From NCBI GenBank assembly GCA_027576995.1, contig JANBQC010000437.1, positions 1 to 24,009 of the forward strand: DNA of 24,009 nt. Reading direction: 5' to 3'. The position numbers and the translations under genes are program-made. Positions 1 through 10,349 of this stretch are shown in pieces. The notes under the pieces were generated by a model that saw only the letters and a list, made by a program, of their open reading frames with translations, ran no database searches and was not told the DNA's origin. Position 1 is the stretch's first letter, and every line of letters starts with the position of its first letter. The DNA is from Dimargaris cristalligena (taxonomy: Eukaryota > Kickxellomycota > Dimargaritomycetes > Dimargaritales > Dimargaritaceae).

Positions 1-226
1 AAAATCCATTTGATGAGGCAAATACTACTGGTTGAAAATAAACATCCCACTGATTTTCCCATACACATATCAGTTAAACCCTTATACAGCCAAGCTGAAC
101 TTCACCCATATTTATAAAATAGCATATATCTATTAAAGCACTACTGGCAAAACAGCTCGACAAACAATTGATGGCGGGGGCAGGGAGGAGACCCCCGCCG
201 CTACCAGTCGTCCAAAAAATCTAAAT

Positions 227-2509
227 CTAAAACTTAAAGTCCTTGTGTTTTTTGGCGGCCTTGTCCTTGGTGCCCGATTTTCCATCCGTCTGCTTCTTCC
301 GCTTCTTGGACTGTTTGTTCACATGTTCGGCCACCAAGTCACTCATGTCTTCATGAGCGGCTCCGCCACCCATAGTCTGGTTCGCATCGGAACCATCTTC
401 AGTTGACGGTTGCTGCTGCTGCATTTTCGCGCGGAGGGCCGCTTCGTATTGGGCCGACATAGCCTCTTGGTCCGTCACATCCACTTCCGATGGATCCAGC
501 GCTATAATAACCTCGCTACCGGGTACCGGCCCGGTTGGGTGGGCCGTTTTGGCCGGTGGGGCCTTCTTGCTATGATCAGGCTGGGTAGCATTTTTCTTCT
601 TCTCCCCAGCAGCAGCAGCAGTAGCTGGAGCTAATGATGACGACCCCGCCGCACCTGATGCTAAAGCACTACCCGGGATATCGTAGACGAATTCTGAGCC
701 CATCATACCACTGATGCGATTAGCCTTGGGCTCCAACACTTGGTATAGTTGTTTCGTTTCTTCCTCCGCTTCATCCTCGTCATTCTCGGCCCCACCCGCC
801 GTATTTGACTGACCACGCCGGCTATCCTTACGCAGTTCGATATGATCTGGATCGGTGTCCAATTCGGTGAGCGCCTGTCGATCTGGGTCATTTTCGCCTT
901 CTGCCAGTTTTTCCACCGCCTCCTCCTCCTCCTCCGATCCGGCTTCTTCGCTACCCGACTCGTCCAACCCTTCCTCATCATCAACATCTTCATCCGATTC
1001 AAGTTCGCCCCATAAAACTTTGCGACTGATGGTTGGATCGTCGTCTTGGTCGTTTAGCTGCCCGGCCCCCATCCCGTTGGAGTTTTGGAACACGTCTCCG
1101 TATAGAGGGCGGTTAAATTCATCCACGGGGGGTCGGCCCCAACCACCCGGTTGAAAACCCCACTGGGCCCCTTCGGGGATGGGTGCATTGAGTCCGGGAA
1201 TTACCAGACCGGGGTAGTTTGGAGGTGGCCCGTACCGTTGCATATTAATCAGCCAGGGGGATGGGGTACCCGGGGGCATATTTAGGGCTTCGATAAGTTC
1301 GGCTGATAATTCACCCGGTTTGTACTCCTTGGCCTCTGTTTCGAACTCTTTGCCCTCAAAGTACCTAAAGACGCACGACGGTGATGGTCGTTAGATATTA
1401 TAATAGTGATGCATAGTATAATACGGGATTAGCAGATGTGTATTGTTGCGCCAATTGTTATATCCATATCAGTGAACTGAATATATTTCTTTAAAGATCA
1501 CCTGGTCAACTAGGGTGTCAACAAGCGTAAGGAACTTACAATTGGCCGTGAATGGTCATGCGTGGTTTAGACTGGAAGCGGAAAAAGGCATCATGCAGTT
1601 TAGCATAATCAACCCCGAGTTTGCCCATCTTGGGTTGCATCCGTTCACGGGTCTTGGATTTGAGCTTCTGCTGATCCGCCTTATCCTTGATGGCCTCTCG
1701 CATTTCCTGGATACCAGTAGCCTTAATGAATTCTGGGGAAGTGAAAAATAAATTAGGTTGGCATGACATCAAAAAATATCAAAAATCTCAGCGGTTAAAT
1801 CATCACCCTATCCAGTTATGAAAACCGGGTAATTTAATTAACCAATTAAAATACTAATTCATACAAGGCAACCTCGACTTACCTGGCAATTCAAAGGGCG
1901 CCTTTTCAATACCCCGTTTACCCTGCAAATACTTGCGTTTGCGATTCCAGTGTACAGGCACAGGTACGGTATTGCGGTGGGATTTGAGATCCACCAGCAG
2001 TTTAGGATCGTGTCCGGTGACATCGACCCATTCCACTAGTTCGGGTTTCTTCACCATTTGTTTCAGTTCCGCCAGCGTCATTCGGGCGTCCCGGCGGACC
2101 CGATTTTTGGAATGCGCTTTGGGTTTGCCGGATCCTCCATCACTGTCACTGCCATCACTATCGCCATTATCATCCGATTGATGTCCGGCAGTGCTGGATT
2201 CAGCCGCGTCAGTCGATGTTTGGGCGGCCTTGCCTTCGGCTAGGTCGTCGGCAGACTAATGTATTTTAGAGAGAGAGAGAGAGAGAGAGGTGTATAGAGG
2301 TTGGTGTATGCGTGAGCAACAAGGTAATTTGGGTTAGCAATGAATAGCCCCGTGGCGCGGACCGAGTAAAAGGTGGGTGCAAATGGGAAATGCCTTTTTG
2401 ATAAAGGTAAAACATAACTAACCTGTTCAGTAGGTTCATCGCCTGGTAAAGCGAACTTCTTAAAGATATCGGCGAATTGCGCGAACAATGGGTCATCCGC
2501 AGAGGCCAT
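227..2509 (-). CDS. SF3B2: Splicing factor 3B subunit 2 (SF3B2/SAP145/Cus1), 4 exons
   Basis: U2 snRNP SF3b subunit that helps anchor U2 at the intron branch site in the nucleus. Exons read on the minus strand: 2509-2423, 2255-1883, 1732-1540 and 1364-227. They sum to 1791 nt (596 aa plus stop), and all three introns have GT-AG ends that keep frame. The N-terminus (DPLFAQFADIF) matches the start of the conserved core. A DUF382 region spans about residues 88-215 (WNRKRKYLQGKRGIEK, KLHDAFFRFQSKP, TIHGQLYFEGKEFET). A PSP domain follows at about 247-305 (WLINMQRYGPPPNYPG, GGWGRPPVDE, PLYGDVF), then WGELES, an acidic stretch, and a basic tail ending KHKDFKF, near-identical to the human end. At 596 aa it is far shorter than human SF3B2 (about 895 aa) and lacks the N-terminal SAP and proline-rich part. 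It diverges from HIS6 across about 610 bp. The family call is very secure; the start is the first ATG of exon 1 in an ACCATGG-type context. Confidence 0.95.
2269..2289. repeat. (GA)n microsatellite serving as polypyrimidine tract of SF3B2 intron 1
   Basis: An uninterrupted GA dinucleotide run on the plus strand reads as (TC)n in the SF3B2 sense. It lies 14-34 nt upstream of the intron 1 acceptor (AG at 2257-2256), so it doubles as the polypyrimidine tract. A TGCTAAC-like branch sequence sits at about 2333-2339 on the minus strand. Confidence 0.8.
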
Positions 2510-3121
2510 GGTAAAGCGAGGGGGGTCGGTGCGTTACGCGTGTTAACAAAGCGATACGGTCGACTTGTAATAGTAGAAGAGACGCAGTAATGTATAAGTG
2601 GAGAATACACGAAAATAACGAATTTGGGGTGCTTTTCAGAATAACCAAAAAGAGAAAGAGAAGTATAAAAATGAAAGGGAGCTTGGGATAGATTTAAGAG
2701 AATGGCCAAAGTGTGTGTATGTGGGTGGGAGGAATGGCTTTGCTGGGTTTACGCCTGGAAGAAATTTTGAGGGCCCCGTTCCCCCTCACTTTGCCTATTG
2801 GGAGGAGGATGAGAGAGATCTTACACATTGGAGGAGAGTTTTGGAACATTACCAATAACCTACTCACCCACGCATCCCTTGTATGTAACTGGGAGTGAAC
2901 AAGGAGGGGGGGGAAGCAAGATTTTGAAGCGAGTTCCTGAAATCACTTAGTTTCCCCCGGGTCTCTTACTCATCTTACGACACGCATACATTCCGTCATT
3001 TTCTACACCAACTGACGACCATTTCTCTGCTCCCCCCTCCCGCGCCCCATTTCCCTTGCTCTATAAGTAACACGCAGAAAGAAGAATATACACCAGCTGA
3101 AATTCCTTTCCTCTGCTCACC
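2510..3121. promoter_or_regulatory. Divergent intergenic region SF3B2 / HIS6
   Basis: About 610 bp between the two start codons. A TATAAGT element at 3062-3068 lies about 55 bp before the HIS6 ATG, a typical core-promoter distance. A pyrimidine-rich stretch with CCCCCC runs precedes it at about 3030-3060. No clear TATA is visible on the SF3B2 side. Short open frames here have no supporting features. Confidence 0.5.
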
Positions 3122-3482
3122 ATGGCCTCAACCGAGTCTCGCCGTCACTCCGTGTTTCGTCCCTGCATCGACTTACACGATGGCCAAGTCAAGCAGATCG
3201 TGGGAGGTACCCTAGCCGACGGCGACGACGCGAAGGATACTCTCCGCACTAACTTCGTTTCGCCGTAAGTCCTACACAACCATTTTCCCCCTATCCCTTT
3301 CTATTCACCGGTTACGAGGCTGACTCGGCCACCACCGCATCCTGTGCAAAACAAATCCGCCTTAAGTAAACCATGGGCAGTAGTAAAATAGGCATTCGAT
3401 CGCTGTCACTCTTTGTACTACCCTGATCATAGAGTAGCCATTAGATATGAATCTAACACTACTATTTTGGTATTTATCTCTG

Positions 3483-3535
<53 letters not shown>

Positions 3536-5066
3536 ATGGGGGGTGGGTACTGCTTACGCTTCAAATCCAACTAACATACATCATACCCTAGAAAACCATC
3601 GAGCTATTACGCCGAGCTCTACCGTGATCAAAATCTCACGGGTGCTCACGTTATCAAACTAGGCCCTAACAACGATGAGGCTGCCCTCGCTGCCCTTCGA
3701 GCCTGGCCCGGTAAGTGAGCGAACCGTATTCATTTATGCTCTGCGAAGCCCTTCCCCGCTGCAAACCGTCAATACCCCCCCTTTTGCCAACCTTTAACAC
3801 CAACTCTGCTATATCCTTTAATTCACTCTACATCCTGCGACGATAATGGTATATACAGATGGCCTTCAATTGGGCGGTGGCATCACTTTAGACAACGCCC
3901 AAGACTGGATTGCTCAAGGTGCCCAAAAGGTAGGCCGTGATGACTACTGCGTTTGACTAATTTATAGGAATCTATGTATCCCCTGGCCTAGTACTCTTAC
4001 TATACTATCTACTCCCTCCGCGCATAACGAACTATCCTAACCATTCCCCCTATGACCATGCTTAAACACACCTTAAATAGGTGATCATTACTAGTTGGTT
4101 ATTCCCTAATGCACAATTTTCCTTGGAGCGGCTCCAGGCCTTGTCAAGTGCAATCGGTCGGGATCGGCTAGTTGTTGATCTAAGGTAATTCTTCTTTTTC
4201 CACTTCTTTTTTTCCTTTCGATCTGCTCCATCGTCGCACTCGCATACAGGAAAATGAGAGAGAGGGGGGGGTGAGGAGACTCTCTATATCCAACCTCCCC
4301 CAAGTGTAATGGTACAAGCCAGTATTGTCCATAGTTCAATATACCCTATATATTATACATTACTAATTTGGGATGTGATAATCGGCCAATTTGCCACTGT
4401 ACTGCGATTATATCTATACTCATTTTTGGACACTATTAGCTGTCGACGAGTCGGATCTAAATGGTTTGTGGCCATGAACAAATGGCAAACCATCACCAAT
4501 ACGGAGATTACCGAAGGTAGGTTATCCCAAGTTACAATCACCATTCCCACTTGTCTACCAGTGGGGACTGTTGCTCAGCTTTAGGCCACTGGGTATATGG
4601 GTGTGGGTTTCGTTTACGTTGAACGATAACATACTAATCGGACCACACCACTTTCCACATCAATGCGACCATTACGATGCCTTCTTTAAATCTTGTAACA
4701 TCTAAATCTGCCGGCTCATTCCGTTCAATTAATATGACTCTGCTACCCTTCCGGCTTTTTTTTTCTACCAATTATATAACAGAAAACCTCCATATGATGG
4801 CCCAATACTGCAGTGAGTTCCTCATCCATGCCGCTGATGTGGAAGGACTGTGCCAAGGGATTGACCAGGAACTCGTGGTCCAACTGGGCCAATGGGCGAC
4901 CATTCCGACCACCTATGCCGGTGGAGCCCATCGCTTGGAAGACTTGGCCCTGGTGGACGGCTTGTCAAATGGTCGAGTCGACCTCACTTATGGCAGTGCC
5001 TTGGATATCTTCGGTGGGACTAAGGTGAAATTCGACGATTGTGTCAGTTGGAACGCCAGCCATTAG
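3122..5066 (+). CDS. HIS6: Phosphoribosylformimino-AICAR-ribotide isomerase (HIS6/HisA type), 6 exons
   Basis: Fourth step of histidine biosynthesis: opens the aminoaldose ring of ProFAR to give PRFAR in the cytosol. Exons are 3122-3264, 3592-3710, 3859-3929, 4081-4184, 4440-4516 and 4783-5066. They sum to 798 nt (265 aa), and yeast His6 is about 261 aa. All five introns are GT-AG, 148-327 bp, with frame kept at each junction. It is a (beta/alpha)8 barrel. [18 protein letters not shown] carries the first catalytic Asp (D17). Then come [41 protein letters not shown] with the second catalytic Asp (D144), [49 protein letters not shown] and KFDDCVSWN. All match the eukaryotic HIS6 type closely. 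No key residue is missing. ATG context is ACCATGG; a TATA-like element lies about 55 bp upstream. Confidence 0.96.
3483..3535. repeat. Compound microsatellite (CT)n(TA)n(TG)n in HIS6 intron 1
   Basis: Three abutting dinucleotide blocks: CT at 3483-3498, TA at 3499-3520 and TG at 3521-3535, followed by a G-rich TATGGGGGGTGGG stretch. It lies inside the first and longest HIS6 intron, about 35 nt upstream of the likely CTAAC branch site at 3571-3575. Confidence 0.9.
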
Positions 5067-6860
5067 AGGTACCGCGACTGTACATGCTCATGTCGTGCTA
5101 AAATACGGAACATTGGACATACGAGCTGGCATAACTAAAATTAATGGCCTTCTCAACCACTGGTTAGGGATGCCTTCCCTCCCCGGGCGGATTTTTTTTA
5201 TCATCCCCGCCCCCATCCTCATACTCATTACTATTGCATTATTATTATTTAGTTACTACCAGTAGTAGAAACCGATAAAGTGACAGATGTCCTGACACTA
5301 TGGTCTGTGACTATACAGCCCGACTAAAATATGCTATGTATACGGAATAATGTATGGCTGATGGCCACTTCCCAATCCATGATACACCCGTATATCGTCC
5401 GACTATGGTTAGTAGGATTGATTAGCGCCAGTGAGTATATAGCGCATGGTGCATGGAAATGTGATGGCAGTATGGACACTATACCCAGAGAGAACTGTCA
5501 GCTCGCATTGGGTTAAGCAGCCAAAAAAATGGGAATATAGTGTGATGTCCTGATTGACCATACTTAAAATAGATAAATATGCCTTGGGAGCGGAACACTG
5601 AACGAAACATAGTCACAGTTGGCGCCAAATTGGCTATTCTGGAGCCGAGCAGTATTCCGTCCCTCCCAGATGCATCAGACATCCATAGTTTAGTCCTTGG
5701 TCGCAGTATAGTATCCCCCAAATCAAAAGAAACTGGCTGGTATTCCAGCAGGGGGACAACGTATTTCCCGAGTAGAGATGGTGGAGGGGAAAGTGGGGAT
5801 CCCAACGGAATTGAGAGGCAAGTTGACTTGCTCCCTCTAATCATCCCCCTGAACAAAGCGGTTCGCTAACCAACGATTTACCAATGGTTAGTATATAATC
5901 CCAGCTGATAAACGAGTCGGAATGATCGGAGTTAACTAAGCGAGTGAGTCAATACAGGGATACTAAAATATTAAAGAAATCCTTGCGGAGAACTAAAGGT
6001 TGTGGTCGTCATCAAAAGCCATCGCTCTTTTGTTTTCCTTCTTCCACGGCAGCACACCCTTTTCTATCATAAGGCCCAATTGAATGAACATAAGAGGCTT
6101 GTTGGCTTGTGTGGTACCGGACAAGTTCCCGATAGATCGCCCTTCAGCGAGACTGGAGAGAGTGTAAAGAATAATACAAGTAATTATAGAATGGCAAACA
6201 GGAGACATGGAGTGGCAATGAGGGGATGATGGCCTTCGGTGGAGTGAGACTAGTGTGGCGCAAGGGAATTTGAGGCCGAATAAGGATTGCCGTTTAGCCG
6301 AATCGACGCCAGTGTCCCCCCCTCCTTGTGGAGGTAAAAATGGGTGAGTAGTTCCAAGTTACCCGGATGAGCGACCTTCACTGAGAAAAACAACAGAATG
6401 AGGCGGAGAGGGTGTGGTAGTGGTGGTGGCACTCTAGACTCGAGCGGAGTACTGGTGGTGGGGTTGCCATATAAAAGCACCGTACGGTCCGGTCAATCAG
6501 TGGACTCTACTTACTTGAATATTATATACCCCGTACTCTTCATTTTCCATTTCGCCTAGCCAGTCATCTCGACCCGTTCATTAATTTCTGTACGCTTACC
6601 TGTTTGGGGTTCTCGACTACCCCGCATCATTTTTTTTCGGTTGGCTATTGTATATTGCGCTCACATGCCCTTCAAATCCTGTTAATCCTCTCCCACCCCT
6701 ACCTTCCGAGTACTGGGTTCGACAACTGCTATAAAAAATCCAAGCCGAATTGTCACCAGTTCATTTACGCTGCGCACCGCAGTGTTGGCCAATCTTTGCA
6801 ATTCTACCTGTATTTCGTTTCCCTCCACCTTCTCACTCCAACAGCACCGTCACCTGCTTA
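5067..6860. other. Gene-poor intergenic region downstream of HIS6
   Basis: About 1.8 kb with stops in all frames except short open stretches. The longest lie on opposite strands at about 5479-5856, with no recognisable domain and no codon bias like the neighbouring genes. It has A/T-rich segments and a few poly-T or poly-C runs. I see no tRNA boxes. It probably holds the HIS6 3' UTR and upstream sequence of the 7082 gene. Confidence 0.5.
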
Positions 6861-6868
6861 GATTTCGA

Positions 6869-6890
6869 TATATATTTAAATATATAAATA
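6869..6890 (+). promoter_or_regulatory. TATA box within an 18-bp perfect palindrome
   Basis: 6869-6886 is a perfect AT-only palindrome centred on TTTAAA. Its right half runs into TATATAAATA (6881-6890), a strong TATA-box match. It lies about 190 bp upstream of the ATG at 7082, with a C/T-rich leader between, so it plausibly drives the small gene. Confidence 0.5.
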
Positions 6891-7081
6891 GCCGCCGAGG
6901 GTCCTCTTCCCTGTCTCCGTATTCACCGTATTTCCGCAGTTAATTACTAGCTGATTCATACCCACTTATTAACCACCGACGTTACCTATTCTCCTGTTCA
7001 CCGGAGTTGTTTCTGAGTGCTAACTATAACCCTTTTCTTGTTCGAACTCCGACCTTCCTCCTCACCCCTCTCATTCTCGTA

Positions 7082-7456
7082 ATGTACGGCTACACTACCC
7101 ACTTGGTCGGTATTCTGGCCGTCCCGGCGTCTCTTGACCAACATCCGGCGCAACCGTCCAGCCGGCCCCGGCGGCGCCATACCATATCAACCACACTGGA
7201 TTCACCCATGGTACCTAACCGCAACTCGTCTCTTTCGCACCTGTACAATTCCATCGACGACAGTTTGGACGAATACGACGATAACTACGCCCATTCCATC
7301 GGCCACTCCAGTATTGACATGAACCAGTCGTGGGCCGACAGTACGCTCGTGCATAATCCCGACGGCGGTTTACTTTGCTACTCGTTGGGCATTCGGGCAC
7401 GCATTGCATCGTTTTTCCGGCGGGGGTCAGCATCGAACGATATTATTCCAGGCTAG
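7082..7456 (+). CDS. Hypothetical small protein, 124 aa
   Basis: I do not recognise this protein. The open frame can be read from 7007, but the first ATG is at 7082 and gives 124 aa. Its codons show the same bias as the secure genes here (GCC, GTC, CGG, GAC, TAC favoured), which argues for real coding. Visible parts: a short mildly hydrophobic start (HLVGILAVPASL), too short for a clear membrane span; a basic stretch SSRPRRRHT at about residues 26-34; a Ser/Asp-rich middle (SIDDSLDEYDDNYAHSIG); and a C-terminal segment LLCYSLGIRARIASFFRRG that could form an amphipathic, membrane-binding helix. RRRHT and FFRRGSAS could be basophilic kinase sites (inference). A strong TATA-like element lies upstream. 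It could also be the last exon of a larger gene. Confidence 0.5.
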   Translation: MYGYTTHLVGILAVPASLDQHPAQPSSRPRRRHTISTTLDSPMVPNRNSSLSHLYNSIDDSLDEYDDNYAHSIGHSSIDMNQSWADSTLVHNPDGGLLCYSLGIRARIASFFRRGSASNDIIPG

Positions 7457-9789
7457 CGGTTTGGTATTAGACTCGTGCATGGATGGAAGAGGGGAGAGAG
7501 AGATTGCTCACCACCACTACACCACACCACATGCCTTTTTCCTTCATCCAATCCTGGTCCGAGTATACGAACAACCTATACACCCTTCACCCCTCACTCA
7601 ACAAATTGGATTTGGGAAAACATCACCTTCGAACTAGTCATATTTATTGGCCAAGTTGCAAAATTGGCAAACGACCAGCTGTAGTATAATAATACCCACA
7701 CACTCCCTCCACCGCATCCGTATAACCCCCCCTATCATAACCTCGCCTTCTTCACACAACGTCTTAATTTGGTAGGCAGTCAGCAGTACCCGGCCATGTC
7801 TCGTGTTGTTTTAATGTGTGAAATCTAGAACGGCAACGCGTATTGGAAGGGAACACCTCTCACCATCACATGCACCAATGTTCTGCGATTTTACCCCACT
7901 CTCCTATTATCTCTTGGTTCAACAGCGATACCCCCCTCTCCTCCATAACTGGACGAGGAGAAACGGATAACTGAGATAATCCCAGCAGCCTGCTCGCCCA
8001 GCCAACGGTAAAACTACGCTGGCTTGTGTGCACTAGCGGCAATCTATTCTATTTTATCAAGAATGGAATGTTTGAGGTGTGGAATATTCCTCCAACTCTG
8101 CCACACATTATTAATTGTATTACCATTTAAATAAACCTATTTATATACGAGGTATACCAACTTGACCTATTCACATGCGGATCCGTAAGATTAGATCCTC
8201 CTCCTTCCTATTACCCAGGGTCTTTCAGGGATACCGATGCGATTACGCCAATGGCCCTAATCCGGCTATTATTATAGCCATCAGGGCGAATGTGCCCCGC
8301 CCCTCCCACCTCTCTAATAAGAATTCTCCAAGGAATTCGGCTAAATGGGTAAATCAAGTGCCCAGGTGGCATTATAACCCTGCTGTGGTCGGCCAATACC
8401 TTCCCGCCCCTTGAGGACGTCAACCTACATCCCCACATCTTTGTGGAATGACGGTCTCTTCTCATGCGGTCCGGGGCGCATAATTTACGGATACGAGACT
8501 GTCGAAGACTAGTATGGCGTTGGGGCCCAGTGGGAATAAGTGCATGCTATTCCTTTATCTATTCGCCAATGTGTGTGTGTGTGTGGAGGGGGGGTAGTCT
8601 AATTGGCTCGGCCGATTTCAGCTATGGCCACGTCATTAATCCGAGATCCTGTACCTGAGCTGTGTAAAGTTACTAACTACTCTCCCTCCCTAGAGCATCT
8701 CCGACGAACGTAGTAATGCCGAATAGAGAGTTAGATGATGGACTGATTAATTACCGTATATCTAATACACTCGATTCTCCATAGCCCCCCAGACCTTCCG
8801 TCTCCTTTCCTTCGCTAGATGGATTAATGATGTCATGGAAGTGTAGAATTCTCCGACGATGACATAATGGTCAACTAATTACCTTTCCCCTTTAATTGAT
8901 GCATCGGCTGGTCCAATGGCCGGGGCCGTTTGGGCTTCCACGCCGATTTGCCGGAGGAGAGGGAGTTGTGGAGGAGAGGATGCACCAAGTAAGCCAGCGA
9001 AGAACGGTGGCGTATTGCACCACGGTATAACTTAGGGCCTAGATGATTGATTGATCACTACTGCTCATTCTACCGATAACGAAGAGGGGCTATCGGATGC
9101 CCAGTATAGTCTCTTCTCTTCTCAACGAAAAAAATAACCAAATAGGAGGAAGCACCATGGGTCTCTCTTCTTCTAGCATGTGCATTTCGGCATTAACCAA
9201 GCTTACTCTGTTCTGCATAGCTTGGTGGATGGGAATAAATTACAAAACCGGGCGTTTCAAGTGTGTCTACAGTTAGTTGGTATCCCTGCTGCTCTCGCCA
9301 TGAAGCCATATTTGGCTGGCTAATCCCCCCCCCACATTCATACGGGCTTCTCACAACCTGGCCCATATCGCGGCTGCCATCGGGTCGATTCGGCCTCCAC
9401 GGTATGGTTGCACCACAAAAATTAGTTGCCAGTGGCATTGCTTATGGATAGAGAGAGGGTTCGCTACATGCCGCGGCATTCTAGCAAAGGAGAGGGGGTG
9501 GCCGGAACGAGAGAGAGGACAGGCCTAGCGCGGCATATCCCCTCCATACGCTCGCCTCTCCTTTCCTCTCCTATTTATTTACCGCACCAGTTCCAAGTGG
9601 TGGCGGTTGGACAAGTGTAGGCTGGACCAATCGGCTTAATCGCTAGGGTAGTCCTTTTCGGATCATGACATAATGGCCGGGGGATAGAGTGGCGGCCAAT
9701 CTATTCTGTGAGCATATATCCATCCTCTCACCCTCCTCTCTTGGGTACCTCCGTTAATTCAAGGCCATACATCATCAATCACTCATTTT
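7457..9789. other. Long gene-free interval
   Basis: About 2.3 kb with no convincing coding exon, tRNA or rRNA. Open frames are under 85 codons, mostly lack ATG in a good context, and show no family motif. A (GT)n run followed by a G run (about 8570-8597) resembles the one in HIS6 intron 1. Runs of C or T are frequent. CpG is present at ordinary levels, unlike the window's right end. Confidence 0.45.
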
Positions 9790-9849
9790 TATATATGCGC
9801 ATTGAAAGTAGCGAGGAGCACACCCTGCTCTCCGATTCCTTTTGTTCCG

Positions 9850-10349
9850 TATAAAAGGCACCGGTGTCGCAGCCTGCCCAGCCCCGCACATCCTTTCCAC
9901 TGTCCTTTCGGTTTTCGGCTCAATCCACTCCACTGCTTCTCGTGTAGTTCTGGCCGTCCAATAGGTCCAATTCCTGTTTTCCTCTGTGTGTGTACCACAG
10001 CCGGTTTATTCCTCGCCCTGCTCCTCCTAACTGGCCCCTTTGGGTTTCAGCGAGCCTCTTCAAGTTTCCCTTCCTCGCTTTTTTTTGTGATCCCTCCCTT
10101 TTCTCTGGCGTTTCACCGCTGGTCTTCGGTATTGTCGCTCCCCTCTCTTTGCCGCCTTCTCTGTCTTTCGAAACCCCGACTTCCTCCCCAACCACGCCCC
10201 TTTTTCTGTTCATTGTAATAATTGATCTTTGCTCCCTCATCTCTTTCTTTTTCTCTCTTTCTCTCTGACCCGCTTTTTCTTTCACTCCACTATTTTTTTA
10301 TCTCTCACCCACGCCACATACTCACTGTAAAATACAATTATCATCAACC
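9850..10349 (+). promoter_or_regulatory. P5CR promoter and pyrimidine-rich leader
   Basis: TATAAAAG at 9850-9857 is followed by about 490 bp that are strongly C/T-rich on the plus strand, especially 10040-10310 (TTTCTCTCTTTCTCTCTG-type runs), ending just before the P5CR ATG. Fungal promoters often carry such CT blocks near transcription starts. An open frame at 9802-10218 is low-complexity Pro/Ser/Leu/Phe and follows from this composition. Confidence 0.5.

Noticed and set aside
5479..5869. Overlapping open frames on both strands downstream of HIS6
   Set aside because: Neither has neighbour-like codon use, a domain or a promoter; the minus frame begins at a TTG. Two opposite frames of similar length suggest chance.
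7030..7050. tRNA B-box-like GTTCGAACTCC
   Set aside because: No A box or cloverleaf can be formed around it, and it lies in the leader of the small CDS.
8858..9677. ATGACATAATGG present twice (about 8858 and 9665)
   Set aside because: Some repeated 12-mers are expected by chance in 24 kb; flanks do not match.
9802..10285. Open frames in the P5CR leader
   Set aside because: Composition is driven by CT-rich promoter sequence (Pro/Ser/Leu/Phe on plus, Lys/Glu/Arg on minus); no motif and no neighbour-like codon use.
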